From assembly GCF_014650055.1 (NCBI RefSeq), contig NZ_BMUF01000016.1:62001-126000 (forward strand): a DNA stretch of 64,000 nucleotides, written 5' to 3'. This stretch comes from Streptomyces malachitofuscus. Lineage in GTDB: Bacteria > Actinomycetota > Actinomycetes > Streptomycetales > Streptomycetaceae. Both the position numbers and the translations under genes were made by a program. The notes under the pieces were generated by a model, which saw only the letters and a list, made by a program, of their open reading frames with translations, was not told the origin of the DNA and did no database searches. The stretch's first letter is position 1, and each line of letters begins with the position of its first letter. Positions 25,061 through 35,759 of the stretch are shown one piece after another.

Positions 25061-25545
25061 GAGGACGAGCGTGCCACAGCCTCGATGGCCTGGGGGACCC
25101 GGTCCTCCGGCAGGGCGGGGCGCGGGTGCGGCTTGGCCTTCTGCAGCACGCCGGCCGTCTCCTTCACCGAGGCGGCGACCTTCTGCGGGCCGCGGCCCTT
25201 CTTCGCCTTCTTGGCGAAGGTGATGCCGATGAGCGCGAGGACGACGGCGATCAGCACGTTCGCGGCGAAGGACAGCAGGAAGCAGAGCGCGAGGTTCCAG
25301 TCGCTCCAGGTGCGGATGCCGTAGGCGAGGGCGAAGTTCAGCATCGGCAGGGAGAACAGCAGCAGCACTCCGGCCGCCGTGAACGCGCCGCCGCTGGTGG
25401 CGCCCCGCTTGACGTCCTGCTTGAGCTGCGCCTTCGCCAGCGCGATCTCGTCGTGCACCAGCGCCGACATGTCAGCCGTCGCCGAGGCGAACAGCTGGCC
25501 GATGCTGCGTTCGGCGCCGACCGGGCTGCCGTCGGGTGCGCTCAT
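25057..25545 (-). CDS. Holin-like (Actinobacterial Holin-X/DUF1469) membrane protein
   Basis: 162 aa with two hydrophobic segments (GAFTAAGVLLLFSLPMLNFA and LALCFLLSFAANVLIAVVL) after an amphipathic N-terminal helix (IGQLFASATADMSALVHDEI) and a Lys-rich cytoplasmic tail. The pattern matches the Phage_holin_3_6 / Holin-X family of actinobacteria. These are chromosomal proteins of unknown role and are not evidence of a prophage. It overlaps the downstream hydrolase gene by four bases, so the two form an operon. Confidence 0.85.
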   Translation of the reverse strand: MSAPDGSPVGAERSIGQLFASATADMSALVHDEIALAKAQLKQDVKRGATSGGAFTAAGVLLLFSLPMLNFALAYGIRTWSDWNLALCFLLSFAANVLIAVVLALIGITFAKKAKKGRGPQKVAASVKETAGVLQKAKPHPRPALPEDRVPQAIEAVARSSS

Positions 25546-25630
25546 CGCGGTCTCCCTCTCCTGCGTACGTCCTGCGTACGTTCCTCATGTCTGCGCGTAC
25601 GGTGTCCGTCTTTTGTACCGTCTCGTCAGA

Positions 25631-27067
25631 TCATGCCGGACCGTGGTCCTGATCGCTTGCCCCGCCCGACACTTCGGCAAGCGCGTCTCGCTCGGCGGCC
25701 TTCTCCCGGGCGATACGCCGGTGCTCGGCGGCCTTGCGCTCGAGGATCTCCGCCATGCGCAGGTGGTACGCCGGGTCGTCCTGTTCGTAGACGTCCGGGA
25801 CGCCGCTCAGGTCCTCGTCGCGTTCCTCCTCCTCGGTCAGCCTGCGGTACTTGGCGTTCCGTACCTTCAGCAGGACGGCCGCGACGGCGGTGGCGATCAG
25901 CGAGCCGGTCAGGACGGCCGCCTTGATGCTGTCCGTCATCGACGCGTCGCCCTCGAAGGCGAGTTCCCCGATGAGCAGTGAGACGGTGAAGCCGATCCCG
26001 GCGAGGGTCGCCACCGCGAACACGTCCGCCCAGGCGAGCTCGTCGCTGAGCGACGCCTTGGTGAAACGCGCCGTCAGCCATGTGCCGCCGAAGATGCCGA
26101 GCGTCTTGCCGACGACGAGCCCGAGGACGACGCCGAGCGTCTCGGGCTGGCCGAACACCTCCGCGATGGCGCTGCCGGAGACCGCCACGCCCGCGCTGAA
26201 CAGAGCGAACAGCGGGACCGCGAGACCCGCGGAGAGCGGCCGCACGAGGTGCTCGATGTGCTCGCCCGGCGAGTGCTCCTCGCCCTCGCGGCGGTGGCAG
26301 CGCAGCATCAGGCCCATGGCGACACCGGCGATGGTGGCGTGGATGCCGCTGTTGTACATCAGCGCCCACACGATCAGCGCCAGCGGCACGTACACGTACC
26401 AGCCGCGTACGCCCTTGCGCAGCAGCAGCCAGAAGACGGCCAGGCCCGCGGCGGCGCCGCCGAGCGCCATGAAGTTCAGCTGGTCGGTGAAGAAGACCGC
26501 GATGATCAGGATGGCGAACAGGTCGTCGACGACGGCGAGGGTCAGCAGGAAGGCGCGCAGCGCGCTCGGCAGGGAGGTGCCGATGACGGCGAGCACGGCG
26601 AGCGCGAAGGCGATGTCGGTGGCGGTGGGCACGGCCCAGCCGGCGAGGGAGCCGCCGCCCACGCCGCTGGTGATCGTGTAGACCAGAGCCGGTGCCGCCA
26701 TGCCGCAGAGGGCGGCGACGACCGGGAGCGCGGCCGCCTTGGGGTCGCGCAGGTCGCCGGCGACGAGTTCGCGTTTGAGCTCGACGCCCGCGACGAAGAA
26801 GAAGATCGCGAGCAGTCCGTCGGCGGCCCAGTGCGCCACGGACAGGTTCAGCCCGATCGCCTCGGGGCCGAAGTGGAAGTGGCTGACGCTCTCGTAGCTG
26901 TCATGCAACGCGGGTATGTTCGCCCAGATCAGCGCGGCGACGGCGGCCAGCAGGAGGAGTACGCCGCCGACCGTCTCGGTGCGCAGCGCGTCCGCGACGT
27001 AGGAGCGCTCGGGCAGCGAGAGGTATCCGAAGGCCTTGCGGGGGGTGGGGGTGCGGGGCGCGGTCAC
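25631..27067 (-). CDS. nhaA: Na+/H+ antiporter NhaA
   Basis: 478 aa from GTG 27067 with GAGG upstream. About eleven hydrophobic segments follow the NhaA pattern: RTETVGGVLLLLAAVAALIW at the start, then FFFVAGVELKRELVAGDL, PTATDIAFALAVLA and the essential Asp pair in LTLAVVDDLFAILI. The late VGKTLGIFG and GIGFTVSLLIGELAF helices are also typical. It exports Na+ for protons to hold internal pH and sodium. After the membrane domain there is a 70-residue acidic and basic helical tail (EEEERDEDLSGVPDVYEQDD), longer than in enteric NhaA. It is probably monocistronic. Confidence 0.93.
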   Translation of the reverse strand: MTAPRTPTPRKAFGYLSLPERSYVADALRTETVGGVLLLLAAVAALIWANIPALHDSYESVSHFHFGPEAIGLNLSVAHWAADGLLAIFFFVAGVELKRELVAGDLRDPKAAALPVVAALCGMAAPALVYTITSGVGGGSLAGWAVPTATDIAFALAVLAVIGTSLPSALRAFLLTLAVVDDLFAILIIAVFFTDQLNFMALGGAAAGLAVFWLLLRKGVRGWYVYVPLALIVWALMYNSGIHATIAGVAMGLMLRCHRREGEEHSPGEHIEHLVRPLSAGLAVPLFALFSAGVAVSGSAIAEVFGQPETLGVVLGLVVGKTLGIFGGTWLTARFTKASLSDELAWADVFAVATLAGIGFTVSLLIGELAFEGDASMTDSIKAAVLTGSLIATAVAAVLLKVRNAKYRRLTEEEERDEDLSGVPDVYEQDDPAYHLRMAEILERKAAEHRRIAREKAAERDALAEVSGGASDQDHGPA

Positions 27068-27183
27068 GGGTGTTCCTCTGGTCGACGGGCAGCACGAATC
27101 GTGTGCCGACCAGACTTCCCGGCGCCCCATGAGACAGCTTTTTGCTTAGTTTAGCTAACGTGCGCCTGGGGCGCACGGGCAGG

Positions 27184-27217
27184 CCTGGGCGCCCCACGCG
27201 AGGGTGGGGCGCCCAGG
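27184..27217. terminator. Terminator downstream of acs
   Basis: CCTGGGCGCCCCAC (27184-27197) and its complement (27204-27217) form a perfect 14-bp stem with a 6-base loop, 23 bases past the acs stop on the minus strand. Confidence 0.82.
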
Positions 27218-27239
27218 ACGTGCTCGCGACGGTACCCGC

Positions 27240-29195
<1,956 letters not shown>

Positions 29196-29393
29196 GGCAT
29201 CTGCCTTTCCCAGGGTGTCCGTTGTGTCCCAGGCCACAGCTCATCAGACCCGGGGGTGCGCTGACAAGGGCCGACGGGAAATTGGTTTAGACCTGTCGGG
29301 GTCGAGGGGTGCGCTGTGCGACACCCCTTCCCACGGGCCCCGGAGCAAGCCGGTTCAAGGGGTGTAACGCCTCTCACATCGGGACGCGCCGTC

Positions 29394-31850
29394 TCACGTC
29401 GCCAGGTCCTCGGCCCGGACCCGGTCGAACACCCTCTCCCCGTCCCGTTCGGTGAGCAGATACGCCTGGGCCTCACCCACGTGGAAGTACAGCCCGTGCA
29501 GCTCCAGGGCCCCGTCCTTCAGGGCCCGGGCCACCGATTCATGGGCACGCAGATGCTCCAGCTGCTGCACCACGTTCGCCAGGCAGAGCTCCTCGACCGC
29601 GTCGGCGACCGCCCTCCCTGTCAGCCGCGGCGCGGATCCGCCCGGGTCGCCCAGGCGCTCGAGGCTCGGCCGCCCGTGTCGCAGCCAGCGTCTCAGCGAC
29701 GTACGGGCGCCGCCCGGTTCGTAGTCGAGCAGTGCCTGCATCGCACCGCATCCCGAGTGCCCGCACACCGTGATCGAGCGCACCGCCAGTACGTCCACGG
29801 CGTACTCGATGGCGGCCGCCACCGAGTCGTCGCCGCTCTCCGCGCCCGGCGGGGGCACGAGATTGCCGACGTTGCGCACCACGAACAGGTCTCCCGGACC
29901 GCTGGACGTGATCATGGAGGTGACCACCCGTGAGTCGGCGCAGGTCAGGAACAGTTGCGCCGGTTGCTGTCCCTCGCGTGCCAGCCGGGCCAGCTCCCCG
30001 CGGACCAGCGGGGCGGTGTTGCGCTGGAACGCGCTGATGCCGCGCACCAGTTGGCTGCCACCGGTGCCGTCCTGCTCCGGCTCGCCCTCCTCGGTCCGGT
30101 TCGTACCGACTGCTCGTTCCTTCGCGTCCCTCCCTTCCTCGCTGTCGTGCGCGCCCGGCTGCCGGTCGCCGTCCGGCAGCCGCGGGCGTTCGCACTGGTG
30201 GTTGCGCCAGGCGGTCCAGGGCCGGCAGCGGCAGTCGGAGCCGGACGCCCCGGCCTCCTCGGGGCCGTCGGCGAGATGCCCCGAGGTGAGCACGGCGGGT
30301 TCGGCGATCCGGACGCCGGCGCGGCGGCCGGTGATCTCCACGCTGCCGCCCCGCGCGGTGTGGGTGCTCTGCCAGTCCTGCAGCGTCTCGTACGCCGCGT
30401 GGTCCATGAAGGAGCCGTCCAGCGCCACCACGACGTCGGCCCCTTGGGGCACGAGATGCAGCGCGCGGCTGAGCCGTGGCACCGCGAGGAACGTCAACTG
30501 CCCCCTCACGTGTACATGATGGACTCCTTCCTCTTCCTGGTGGGTGATACGGGTGCGGGTGAGGCGGTGCAGGGCCACGCCGACGGCCACGGCGATCCCC
30601 GATGCCACGCCCTCCAGAACGCCCAGGGACACCACGCCGAGGGTGGTCGCGGCGTAGACGAGCACTTCCCGGTGGCGGGTCACCGTGCGGATGTGGTGCA
30701 GCGACACCATCTGGATGCCGACGGCCATCACCAAGGCGGCGAGCGAGGCGAGCGGGATGAACTCCAGGAGCGGGACCATCAGCAGCGCGGCGATCACTAC
30801 GAGAACGCCGTGCAGCATCGTGGAGTTCCGGCTGACCGCACCCGCGTGGACATTCGCGGAACTGCGCACCGCGACCCCGGCCACCGGCAGTCCGCCGAGC
30901 GAGCCGGAGACGATGTTGGCCGCGCCCTGTCCGAGCAGTTCGCGGTCCAGGTCGGACCGCCCGACGTGGCCCGGGCCGGGGCGGCCGGACACCAGCTTGT
31001 CCACCGCCACCGCGCCGAGCAGCGACTGCACGCTGCAGACCAGCGTGGTGGTGAGCACGGCGGCCGCGAGGCCGAGCACCGGACCCTCGGGGAGTCCGGC
31101 GAGGGCGTGGTTGCGCCAGGAGGGCAGATCCACCTTGGGCAGGACGAGGCCGGCCGCGGCGGCGATCGCGGTGGCTCCGGCGACGGCGACGAGCGCGGCC
31201 GGAACCGCACGCAGCAGGCGTCCGGTCCGGCCGGGGAGCCTCGGCCAGAGCAGCAGCAGGGTCAGGGTCAGCACGCTCACCGAGAGGGCCGCGGGGTGCA
31301 GGTCCGCCAACTGGGCGGGAAGTGCGCGGAGGTTGTCGGGGACGGAACTCTGCGGGGTGCCGCCGAGGACGATGTGCAGCTGGGCGACGGCGATGGTGAC
31401 GCCGATGCCGGCCAGCATTCCGTGGACGATCGCGGGGCTCACGGCGAGCGCTCCGCGGGCCACGCGCAGACAGCCGAGGCCGAGCTGGGAGAGGCCGGCG
31501 AGGACGGTGATGGCGCAGGTCGTCCGCCATCCGTATTGCTGGATGAGGTCGGCGGTGACGACGGTGAGTCCCGCGGCCGGGCCGCTGACCTGGAGCGGGC
31601 AGCCGCCGATCCGCCCGGCGACGACTCCGCCCACGGCGGCGGCGACCAGCCCGGCCTGGAGCGGGGCGCCGGTGGCGAGGGCGATGCCCAGGGACAGGGG
31701 AAGGGCGATCAGGAAGACCGCGACCGCGGCCGACACGTCGGCGCCCGCGATGCGGAGGCGCCGGGGGCCGCGCCGCGGCGGGCTGTGGGGCGGGTGGGTG
31801 CGCTCGGTGTGGTCCGAAGCGGCGGCGCGGGCGGGAACGCAGGCTGACAT
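29394..31850 (-). CDS. SulP anion transporter fused to beta-carbonic anhydrase
   Basis: 818 aa in three parts. Residues about 25-420 are a SulP (SLC26) membrane domain with some ten to twelve hydrophobic helices and the VSGPAAGLTVV signature. About 440-540 is a STAS domain (DVVVALDGSFMDHAAYETL). A 60-residue charged linker then leads to a beta-class carbonic anhydrase (from about 595) with zinc ligands in LTCADSRV (Cys, Asp) and CGHSGCGAM (His, Cys). The layout suggests bicarbonate transport coupled to CO2/bicarbonate interconversion at the inner face. ATG 31850 has GGAG ten bases upstream; the frame is open further but crosses promoter-like DNA. It is divergent from the deacetylase-like lipoprotein gene. 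Confidence 0.92.
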   Translation of the reverse strand: MSACVPARAAASDHTERTHPPHSPPRRGPRRLRIAGADVSAAVAVFLIALPLSLGIALATGAPLQAGLVAAAVGGVVAGRIGGCPLQVSGPAAGLTVVTADLIQQYGWRTTCAITVLAGLSQLGLGCLRVARGALAVSPAIVHGMLAGIGVTIAVAQLHIVLGGTPQSSVPDNLRALPAQLADLHPAALSVSVLTLTLLLLWPRLPGRTGRLLRAVPAALVAVAGATAIAAAAGLVLPKVDLPSWRNHALAGLPEGPVLGLAAAVLTTTLVCSVQSLLGAVAVDKLVSGRPGPGHVGRSDLDRELLGQGAANIVSGSLGGLPVAGVAVRSSANVHAGAVSRNSTMLHGVLVVIAALLMVPLLEFIPLASLAALVMAVGIQMVSLHHIRTVTRHREVLVYAATTLGVVSLGVLEGVASGIAVAVGVALHRLTRTRITHQEEEGVHHVHVRGQLTFLAVPRLSRALHLVPQGADVVVALDGSFMDHAAYETLQDWQSTHTARGGSVEITGRRAGVRIAEPAVLTSGHLADGPEEAGASGSDCRCRPWTAWRNHQCERPRLPDGDRQPGAHDSEEGRDAKERAVGTNRTEEGEPEQDGTGGSQLVRGISAFQRNTAPLVRGELARLAREGQQPAQLFLTCADSRVVTSMITSSGPGDLFVVRNVGNLVPPPGAESGDDSVAAAIEYAVDVLAVRSITVCGHSGCGAMQALLDYEPGGARTSLRRWLRHGRPSLERLGDPGGSAPRLTGRAVADAVEELCLANVVQQLEHLRAHESVARALKDGALELHGLYFHVGEAQAYLLTERDGERVFDRVRAEDLAT

Positions 31851-32183
31851 GGGGGTCCCGTCTCCTTCGGGTCTGCGCGGTCGCGTCACTGGTGGCCCGC
31901 TCGGTGGCGGGGCGGTCGCGGCCGTGGGGGCACGGCCCCAGAACGGCGGGATGTGAGCACAATCAGTAAACGGATCGTAATTCGGAGTAAAGGGCTGGCA
32001 TAGACTTTCCGGGCAAATGGGGGATGTAATCACTCTGGGGAGTGAAGTGGCCATTTCATCGGCTTGTCGTATTAATTCCTTCTCTGTTCCGTGCGACGTT
32101 GGCGGCGCCGTCGGAAAGGACCGGCACAGCACCCGACATCGGGCTCATCGAGCTCGGCCCGAGAGAAGGAAGAAGGTGGGCGG
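31851..32183. other. 333-bp divergent promoter region
   Basis: This gap between divergent genes contains a lower-GC core (about 31950-32090) with stretches such as CAGTAAACGGATCGTAATTC and GGCATAGACTTTCC, suited to promoters. TAGACT is a plausible rightward -10. TCACTC-TGGG-GAGTGA (32030-32045) is a 6-bp inverted repeat placed after it. No RNA gene or extra coding region is evident. Confidence 0.45.
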
Positions 32184-33443
32184 ATGGCCGCCACCCACAG
32201 AATCGCCGCGGGTACCGTGATCGCCGCTGTCTGCGCCGCTTCGCTCACCGCCTGCGGCACAGGCACCGACACCACAGGCGAGCAGGAGAAGGCCCAGCCG
32301 GCCCCCGCGCCGAAGAACGTCGTCCGGCTGATCGGGGACGGCTCCACCGCCTACACCGGGGCCCAGCCGCACCTGCCGCGGCCCGAGCGGCTGAAGCCGG
32401 GTGAGAAGCCTCCGCAGTTCGTCGTCTTCTCCTGGGACGGCGCGGGCGAGGACGGCCAGCAGCTCTTCTCCCACTTCCGCAAGGTCGCCAAGAGGAACGA
32501 CGCGACCATGACGTACTTCCTGAGCGGCGTCTATCTGCTCCCGGAGGAGAAGCGGGACCTGTACGAGCCGCCGCAGCATTCCCCCGGGCGCTCCGACATC
32601 GGCTTCAACGACCGGCAGGGCATCGCCGACACCGTGAAGCAACTGCGGCTGGCCTGGCTCGAGGGCAACGAGATCGGCACCCACTTCAACGGGCACTTCT
32701 GCGGCGGCGACGGTGGGGTCGGCGAATGGTCGGTGGCGGACTGGAAGGACGAGATCGCCCAGGCCAAGCGCTTCGTGCAGACCTGGAAGACCAACGCCGG
32801 GATGAAGGACGCGGCCCCGCTGCCCTTCGACTACGACAAGGAGCTCATCGGCGCCCGCACCCCCTGTCTGGAGGGGCAGAAGAACTTCATGAGGGCCGCG
32901 CGCGATCTGGGCTTCCGTTACGACACCAGCGGGGTCAACAACCAGGTGTGGCCCAAGAAGAAGCAGGGGCTGTGGGACCTGTCGATGCAGCTCGTGCCCT
33001 TCCCCGGGCACTCCTTCGAACAGCTCACCATGGACTACAACTTCATGGTCAACCAGTCCGGCACCACCACCCAGGGCGACCCCGCCAAGCACGAACTCTG
33101 GGGCGACCAGATGCGCGACGGCCTGCTCCAGGGCTTCGAACGGGCCTACCAGGGCAACCGGGCGCCCCTGATCATCGGCAACCACTTCGAGTCCTGGAAC
33201 GGCGGCACGTACATGCGTGCCATCGAGGAGGTCATCGAGACGGTGTGCCCCAAGGCCGACGTCCGCTGTGTCTCCTTCCGGCAGCTGGTGGACTGGCTGG
33301 ACGCCCAGGACCCGGCCACCTTGAAGAAGCTGCGCTCGCTGGGCGTCGGCGAGGCCCCGAAGAAGGGCTGGAAGTCCTTCCTGGCCGGCGGCCCCGCCCC
33401 GGCGCCCAAGGGGGCGCCCGGGTCCCCGGCGGCGAAGGGGTGA
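32184..33443 (+). CDS. Secreted polysaccharide-deacetylase-like lipoprotein
   Basis: 419 aa. A lipoprotein signal ends in the lipobox LTAC (Cys24), so the mature protein should be anchored to the outer face of the membrane. The body resembles the NodB/polysaccharide deacetylase fold: VVFSWDGAGEDGQQLF at the first strand, GNEIGTHFNGHFCG with a metal-binding His pair and an ARTPCLEG motif. Related proteins trim N-acetyl groups from peptidoglycan or glycans, but the catalytic FDDG motif is altered to SWDGAGED, so activity is uncertain. The C-terminus is Pro/Ala/Gly-rich. ATG 32184 has GAAGAAGGTGGG upstream. It is convergent with the ATPase gene, with only three bases between stops. Confidence 0.82.
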   Translation: MAATHRIAAGTVIAAVCAASLTACGTGTDTTGEQEKAQPAPAPKNVVRLIGDGSTAYTGAQPHLPRPERLKPGEKPPQFVVFSWDGAGEDGQQLFSHFRKVAKRNDATMTYFLSGVYLLPEEKRDLYEPPQHSPGRSDIGFNDRQGIADTVKQLRLAWLEGNEIGTHFNGHFCGGDGGVGEWSVADWKDEIAQAKRFVQTWKTNAGMKDAAPLPFDYDKELIGARTPCLEGQKNFMRAARDLGFRYDTSGVNNQVWPKKKQGLWDLSMQLVPFPGHSFEQLTMDYNFMVNQSGTTTQGDPAKHELWGDQMRDGLLQGFERAYQGNRAPLIIGNHFESWNGGTYMRAIEEVIETVCPKADVRCVSFRQLVDWLDAQDPATLKKLRSLGVGEAPKKGWKSFLAGGPAPAPKGAPGSPAAKG

Positions 33444-33446
33444 GCG

Positions 33447-34427
33447 TCAGGCGGACGTCGTGACGGTGTCTCCCAGCACGAAACCGGGGTCGACCTGTGC
33501 CGCCAGGTCGGCCCCCGTCCGCTCGTTCCCCCACGACCGGGCGTTCTTCAGATGGAAGTGCACCATCTGGCGGGTGTAGCGCTCCCGGTCGCGCAGTTCG
33601 TACGTCGCGTCGGCCGCCGACTGCATGAGGCGCAGGGCGTCCCGGCCGGCGGTCTCCAGGAGGTCGAACCGGGGCGGCCGGCCCTTCTCCAGGGATCGGA
33701 CCCAGTCCGAGTGCCCCACCGTCACCAGCAGGTCGTCCCCGACCTCCGCGCGGAGGAAGTCGAGATCGTCGGGGCCCTGCACCTTGTTGCCGATGACCTT
33801 CAGGGTGACGTCGAAGTCCCGGGCGTACTCCTTGTACTGGCGGTAGACGGAGACCCCCTTCCGGGTGGGCTCGGCCACGAGGAACGTCATGTCGAAGCGG
33901 GTGAACATGCCGGAGGCGAACGAGTCGGAGCCGGCGGTCATGTCGACCACGACGTACTCGTCGGGGCCGTCGACCAGGTGGTTCAGGCACAGCTCCACCG
34001 CTCCGGTCTTGGAGTGGTAGCAGGCGACCCCCAGGTCGGCGTCGGTGAAGGGACCGGTGACCATCAAACGGACGGCTCCGCCGTCGAGTTCCACCGGACG
34101 CGCGCAGGCGTCGTAGACCGGATTGTCCTCACACACCCGCAGCAGCCGGGAGCCTTCACCGGGTGGCGTCGTCTTGATCATCGTCTCCGCGGACGCGATG
34201 CGCGGGTTGTCGCCCCGCAGGTACTCCTTGATCAGCGGGAGGTGGTCGCCCATCGCCGGCAGGCCGGCCGCCACCCTCTCGTCCAGGCCCAGCGCGGCCC
34301 CGAGGTGCTGGTTGATGTCGGCGTCGACCGCGATCACCGGGGTACCGCCGGCCGCGAGATGACGGATGAACAGGGAGGACAGGGTCGTCTTTCCGCTGCC
34401 GCCCTTTCCCACGAAAGCAGTTTTCAT
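33447..34427 (-). CDS. MinD/CooC-like P-loop ATPase
   Basis: 326 aa. Deviant Walker A AFVGKGGSGKTTLSSLFIRH starts the protein; VIAVDADINQHLG and YVVVDMTAGSDSFASGMFTR follow as in the SIMIBI class, closest in layout to CooC-type metallocentre maturation ATPases. No carbon monoxide dehydrogenase or nickel gene is nearby, so the client is unknown. A Cys-containing loop (LLRVCEDNPVYDACARP) could bind metal. ATG 34427 is chosen because the beta strand begins there; GTG or TTG three codons earlier are alternatives. It is divergent from the Fic-like gene with about 100 bases between. Confidence 0.83.
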   Translation of the reverse strand: MKTAFVGKGGSGKTTLSSLFIRHLAAGGTPVIAVDADINQHLGAALGLDERVAAGLPAMGDHLPLIKEYLRGDNPRIASAETMIKTTPPGEGSRLLRVCEDNPVYDACARPVELDGGAVRLMVTGPFTDADLGVACYHSKTGAVELCLNHLVDGPDEYVVVDMTAGSDSFASGMFTRFDMTFLVAEPTRKGVSVYRQYKEYARDFDVTLKVIGNKVQGPDDLDFLRAEVGDDLLVTVGHSDWVRSLEKGRPPRFDLLETAGRDALRLMQSAADATYELRDRERYTRQMVHFHLKNARSWGNERTGADLAAQVDPGFVLGDTVTTSA

Positions 34428-34528
34428 GTTCACCAAGGGTAGTGGATCAGTGGCTTTGGGTGATACGCGAGCGTGAAGAAGACCACTCCATCGTGGGGCG
34501 GGCCCCCCGGGTGCGTAGTGTCGTACTC

Positions 34529-35353
34529 ATGAGTACGACAGGCGGGACCGCCGATCCGCTCGCGGCCCTGGGCGCCTTGCCCGGAGTGGCCGATTCCGTG
34601 GAGACCGTGCGCAAGGCCGTGGACCGGGTCTACGGTCACCGGGTCATGCGGCGGCGCAGCAACGAGATCACCTCCGAGGCGGCGCTGCGCGGCGCCCGTG
34701 GCTCGGCGGCGCTGTCGGGCGCGGACTGGGCCCTCGAGGAGGTGCGCCGGCGCAGTGACTTCAGCGGTGACGACCAGGCGCGCACGGTGGGCGCGGCCCT
34801 GCGCCTGACCGCCGAGGCGGGGCAGCTCCTGTCCATCTGGCGGCAGTCGCCACTGCGTGTGCTGGCCCGGCTGCACCTGGTCGCGGCGGCCGGCAAGGGC
34901 GAGCAGGTCGGACGGCCGCGGCAGGAGAGCGAGCCGGTCGACGAGCCCCTGATCGGGCTTCCCCTGCCGGGCGCGGCGGAGGCGCACGGCCGGCTGGACG
35001 GGCTGTCCGGGCTGATCATCGCGGGCGGCTCCGCACCGGCGCTGGTGACGGCTGCCGTCGTGCACGGTGAGCTGCTCGCGCTGCGTCCCTTCACCTCCCA
35101 CAACGGGCTGGTCGCGCGCACGGCCGAACGCATCGTGCTGGTCGGCAGCGGGCTCGACCCCAAGTCCGTCTGCCCCGCCGAGGTCGGCCACGCCGAGCTG
35201 GGGCGCGAGGCATATCTTCAGGCGCTGGAGGGCTATGTCTCCGGAACGCCCGAGGGGGTGGCTGCCTGGATCGCCCACTGCGGTCGGGCGGTCGAGCTCG
35301 GGGCCCGCGAGTCGACGGCGGTGTGTGAGGCCCTGCAGCGCGGGGCGGCGTGA
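34529..35353 (+). CDS. Fic-like protein with a degenerate active-site motif
   Basis: 274 aa. The overall arrangement (RRRSNEITSEAALRGARGSA near the N-terminus, then a helical core) resembles Fic/DOC proteins, which transfer AMP to target proteins. The canonical HPFxDGNGRxxR motif reads RPFTSHNGLVAR at residues 186-197, so the catalytic His, the acidic residue and the phosphate-binding Arg are replaced; only Phe, Asn, Gly and the last Arg remain. It is therefore probably inactive as an AMP transferase or has another role. Homologues have been labelled oxidoreductase without visible support. A 12-bp hairpin 45 bases after the stop terminates it. Confidence 0.72.
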   Translation: MSTTGGTADPLAALGALPGVADSVETVRKAVDRVYGHRVMRRRSNEITSEAALRGARGSAALSGADWALEEVRRRSDFSGDDQARTVGAALRLTAEAGQLLSIWRQSPLRVLARLHLVAAAGKGEQVGRPRQESEPVDEPLIGLPLPGAAEAHGRLDGLSGLIIAGGSAPALVTAAVVHGELLALRPFTSHNGLVARTAERIVLVGSGLDPKSVCPAEVGHAELGREAYLQALEGYVSGTPEGVAAWIAHCGRAVELGARESTAVCEALQRGAA

Positions 35354-35397
35354 ACGCGACGGTGTGAAAGGGCGGGGCCGGGGGGCCACACAGAGAT

Positions 35398-35425
35398 GCG
35401 GCGGTACGAATACTCGTACCGCCGC
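35398..35425 (+). terminator. Terminator of the Fic-like gene
   Basis: GCGGCGGTACGA (35398-35409) and TCGTACCGCCGC (35414-35425) form a perfect 12-bp stem with loop ATAC, 45 bases after the stop codon. Confidence 0.75.
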
Positions 35426-35461
35426 TGGCATGTCCACCGGGTTACCAAGCGTCCTCGATAT

Positions 35462-35665
35462 ATGCCCATCAGGTCGGGAGCTTTGCCCGTCACCTGGTGC
35501 GGCTGGCCCGTAATCGACGGGTCGACGTCGCGTGGGTGCCCGATGTCCATGCTCGGTCCGTGGGGCCAAATGCGTTAAAAGGTGATCCTCTCGGATGTCC
35601 TTGGTCTCGCGGGCCGTTAAGTCCTTTGTACTCCGGGTTCCCAGTAAGCGGAAGTCCTGGGTCTG
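35462..35665 (+). ncRNA. ssrS: Probable 6S RNA (ssrS-like)
   Basis: The stretch folds as one long rod with internal bubbles: CCCA (35465) with TGGG (35658), GGAG (35477) with CTCC (35631), CACC (35490) with GGTG (35581), TGGCCC (35504) with GGGCCA (about 35563), and a CGACG/CGTCG apical hairpin. It contains CATGCTCGGTCCGT at 35548-35561, identical over 14 bases to E. coli 6S RNA as I remember it, followed at a similar distance by TTAAAA. A 6S-like RNA (scr3559) is reported from S. coelicolor next to SCO3559, the equivalent place if the synteny is right. 6S RNA binds RNA polymerase holoenzyme in stationary phase. Ends are estimated from the fold and from the E. coli length. Confidence 0.55.
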
Positions 35666-35759
35666 CTTCTTTACTTTTGCGTTCAAAGACATGCCAAACG
35701 GGCGCGGGTGCGGCGAACCATGGCCGGCGCGTCGCCGACCGGCCCGCGGAGGCGGGCGG

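Larger units (their letters stand above)
35354..35759. other. 406-bp intergenic region holding a terminator and a probable 6S RNA
   Basis: Between the Fic-like gene and the convergent HAD phosphatase gene. Left part: the terminator at 35398-35425. Centre: the 6S-like RNA described separately. Right part (35660-35720): T-rich TCTGCTTCTTTACTTTTGCG, then GC-rich DNA up to the HAD stop. No protein-coding gene is convincing. Confidence 0.6.

Noticed and set aside
25057..25545. Holin-like gene as evidence of a prophage
   Set aside because: This family is widespread in actinobacterial chromosomes next to housekeeping genes and no phage genes are nearby.
34430..35692. Minus-strand frame across the Fic-like gene and the 6S region
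   Set aside because: No domain, poor codon use, and it crosses a terminator and a structured RNA region.
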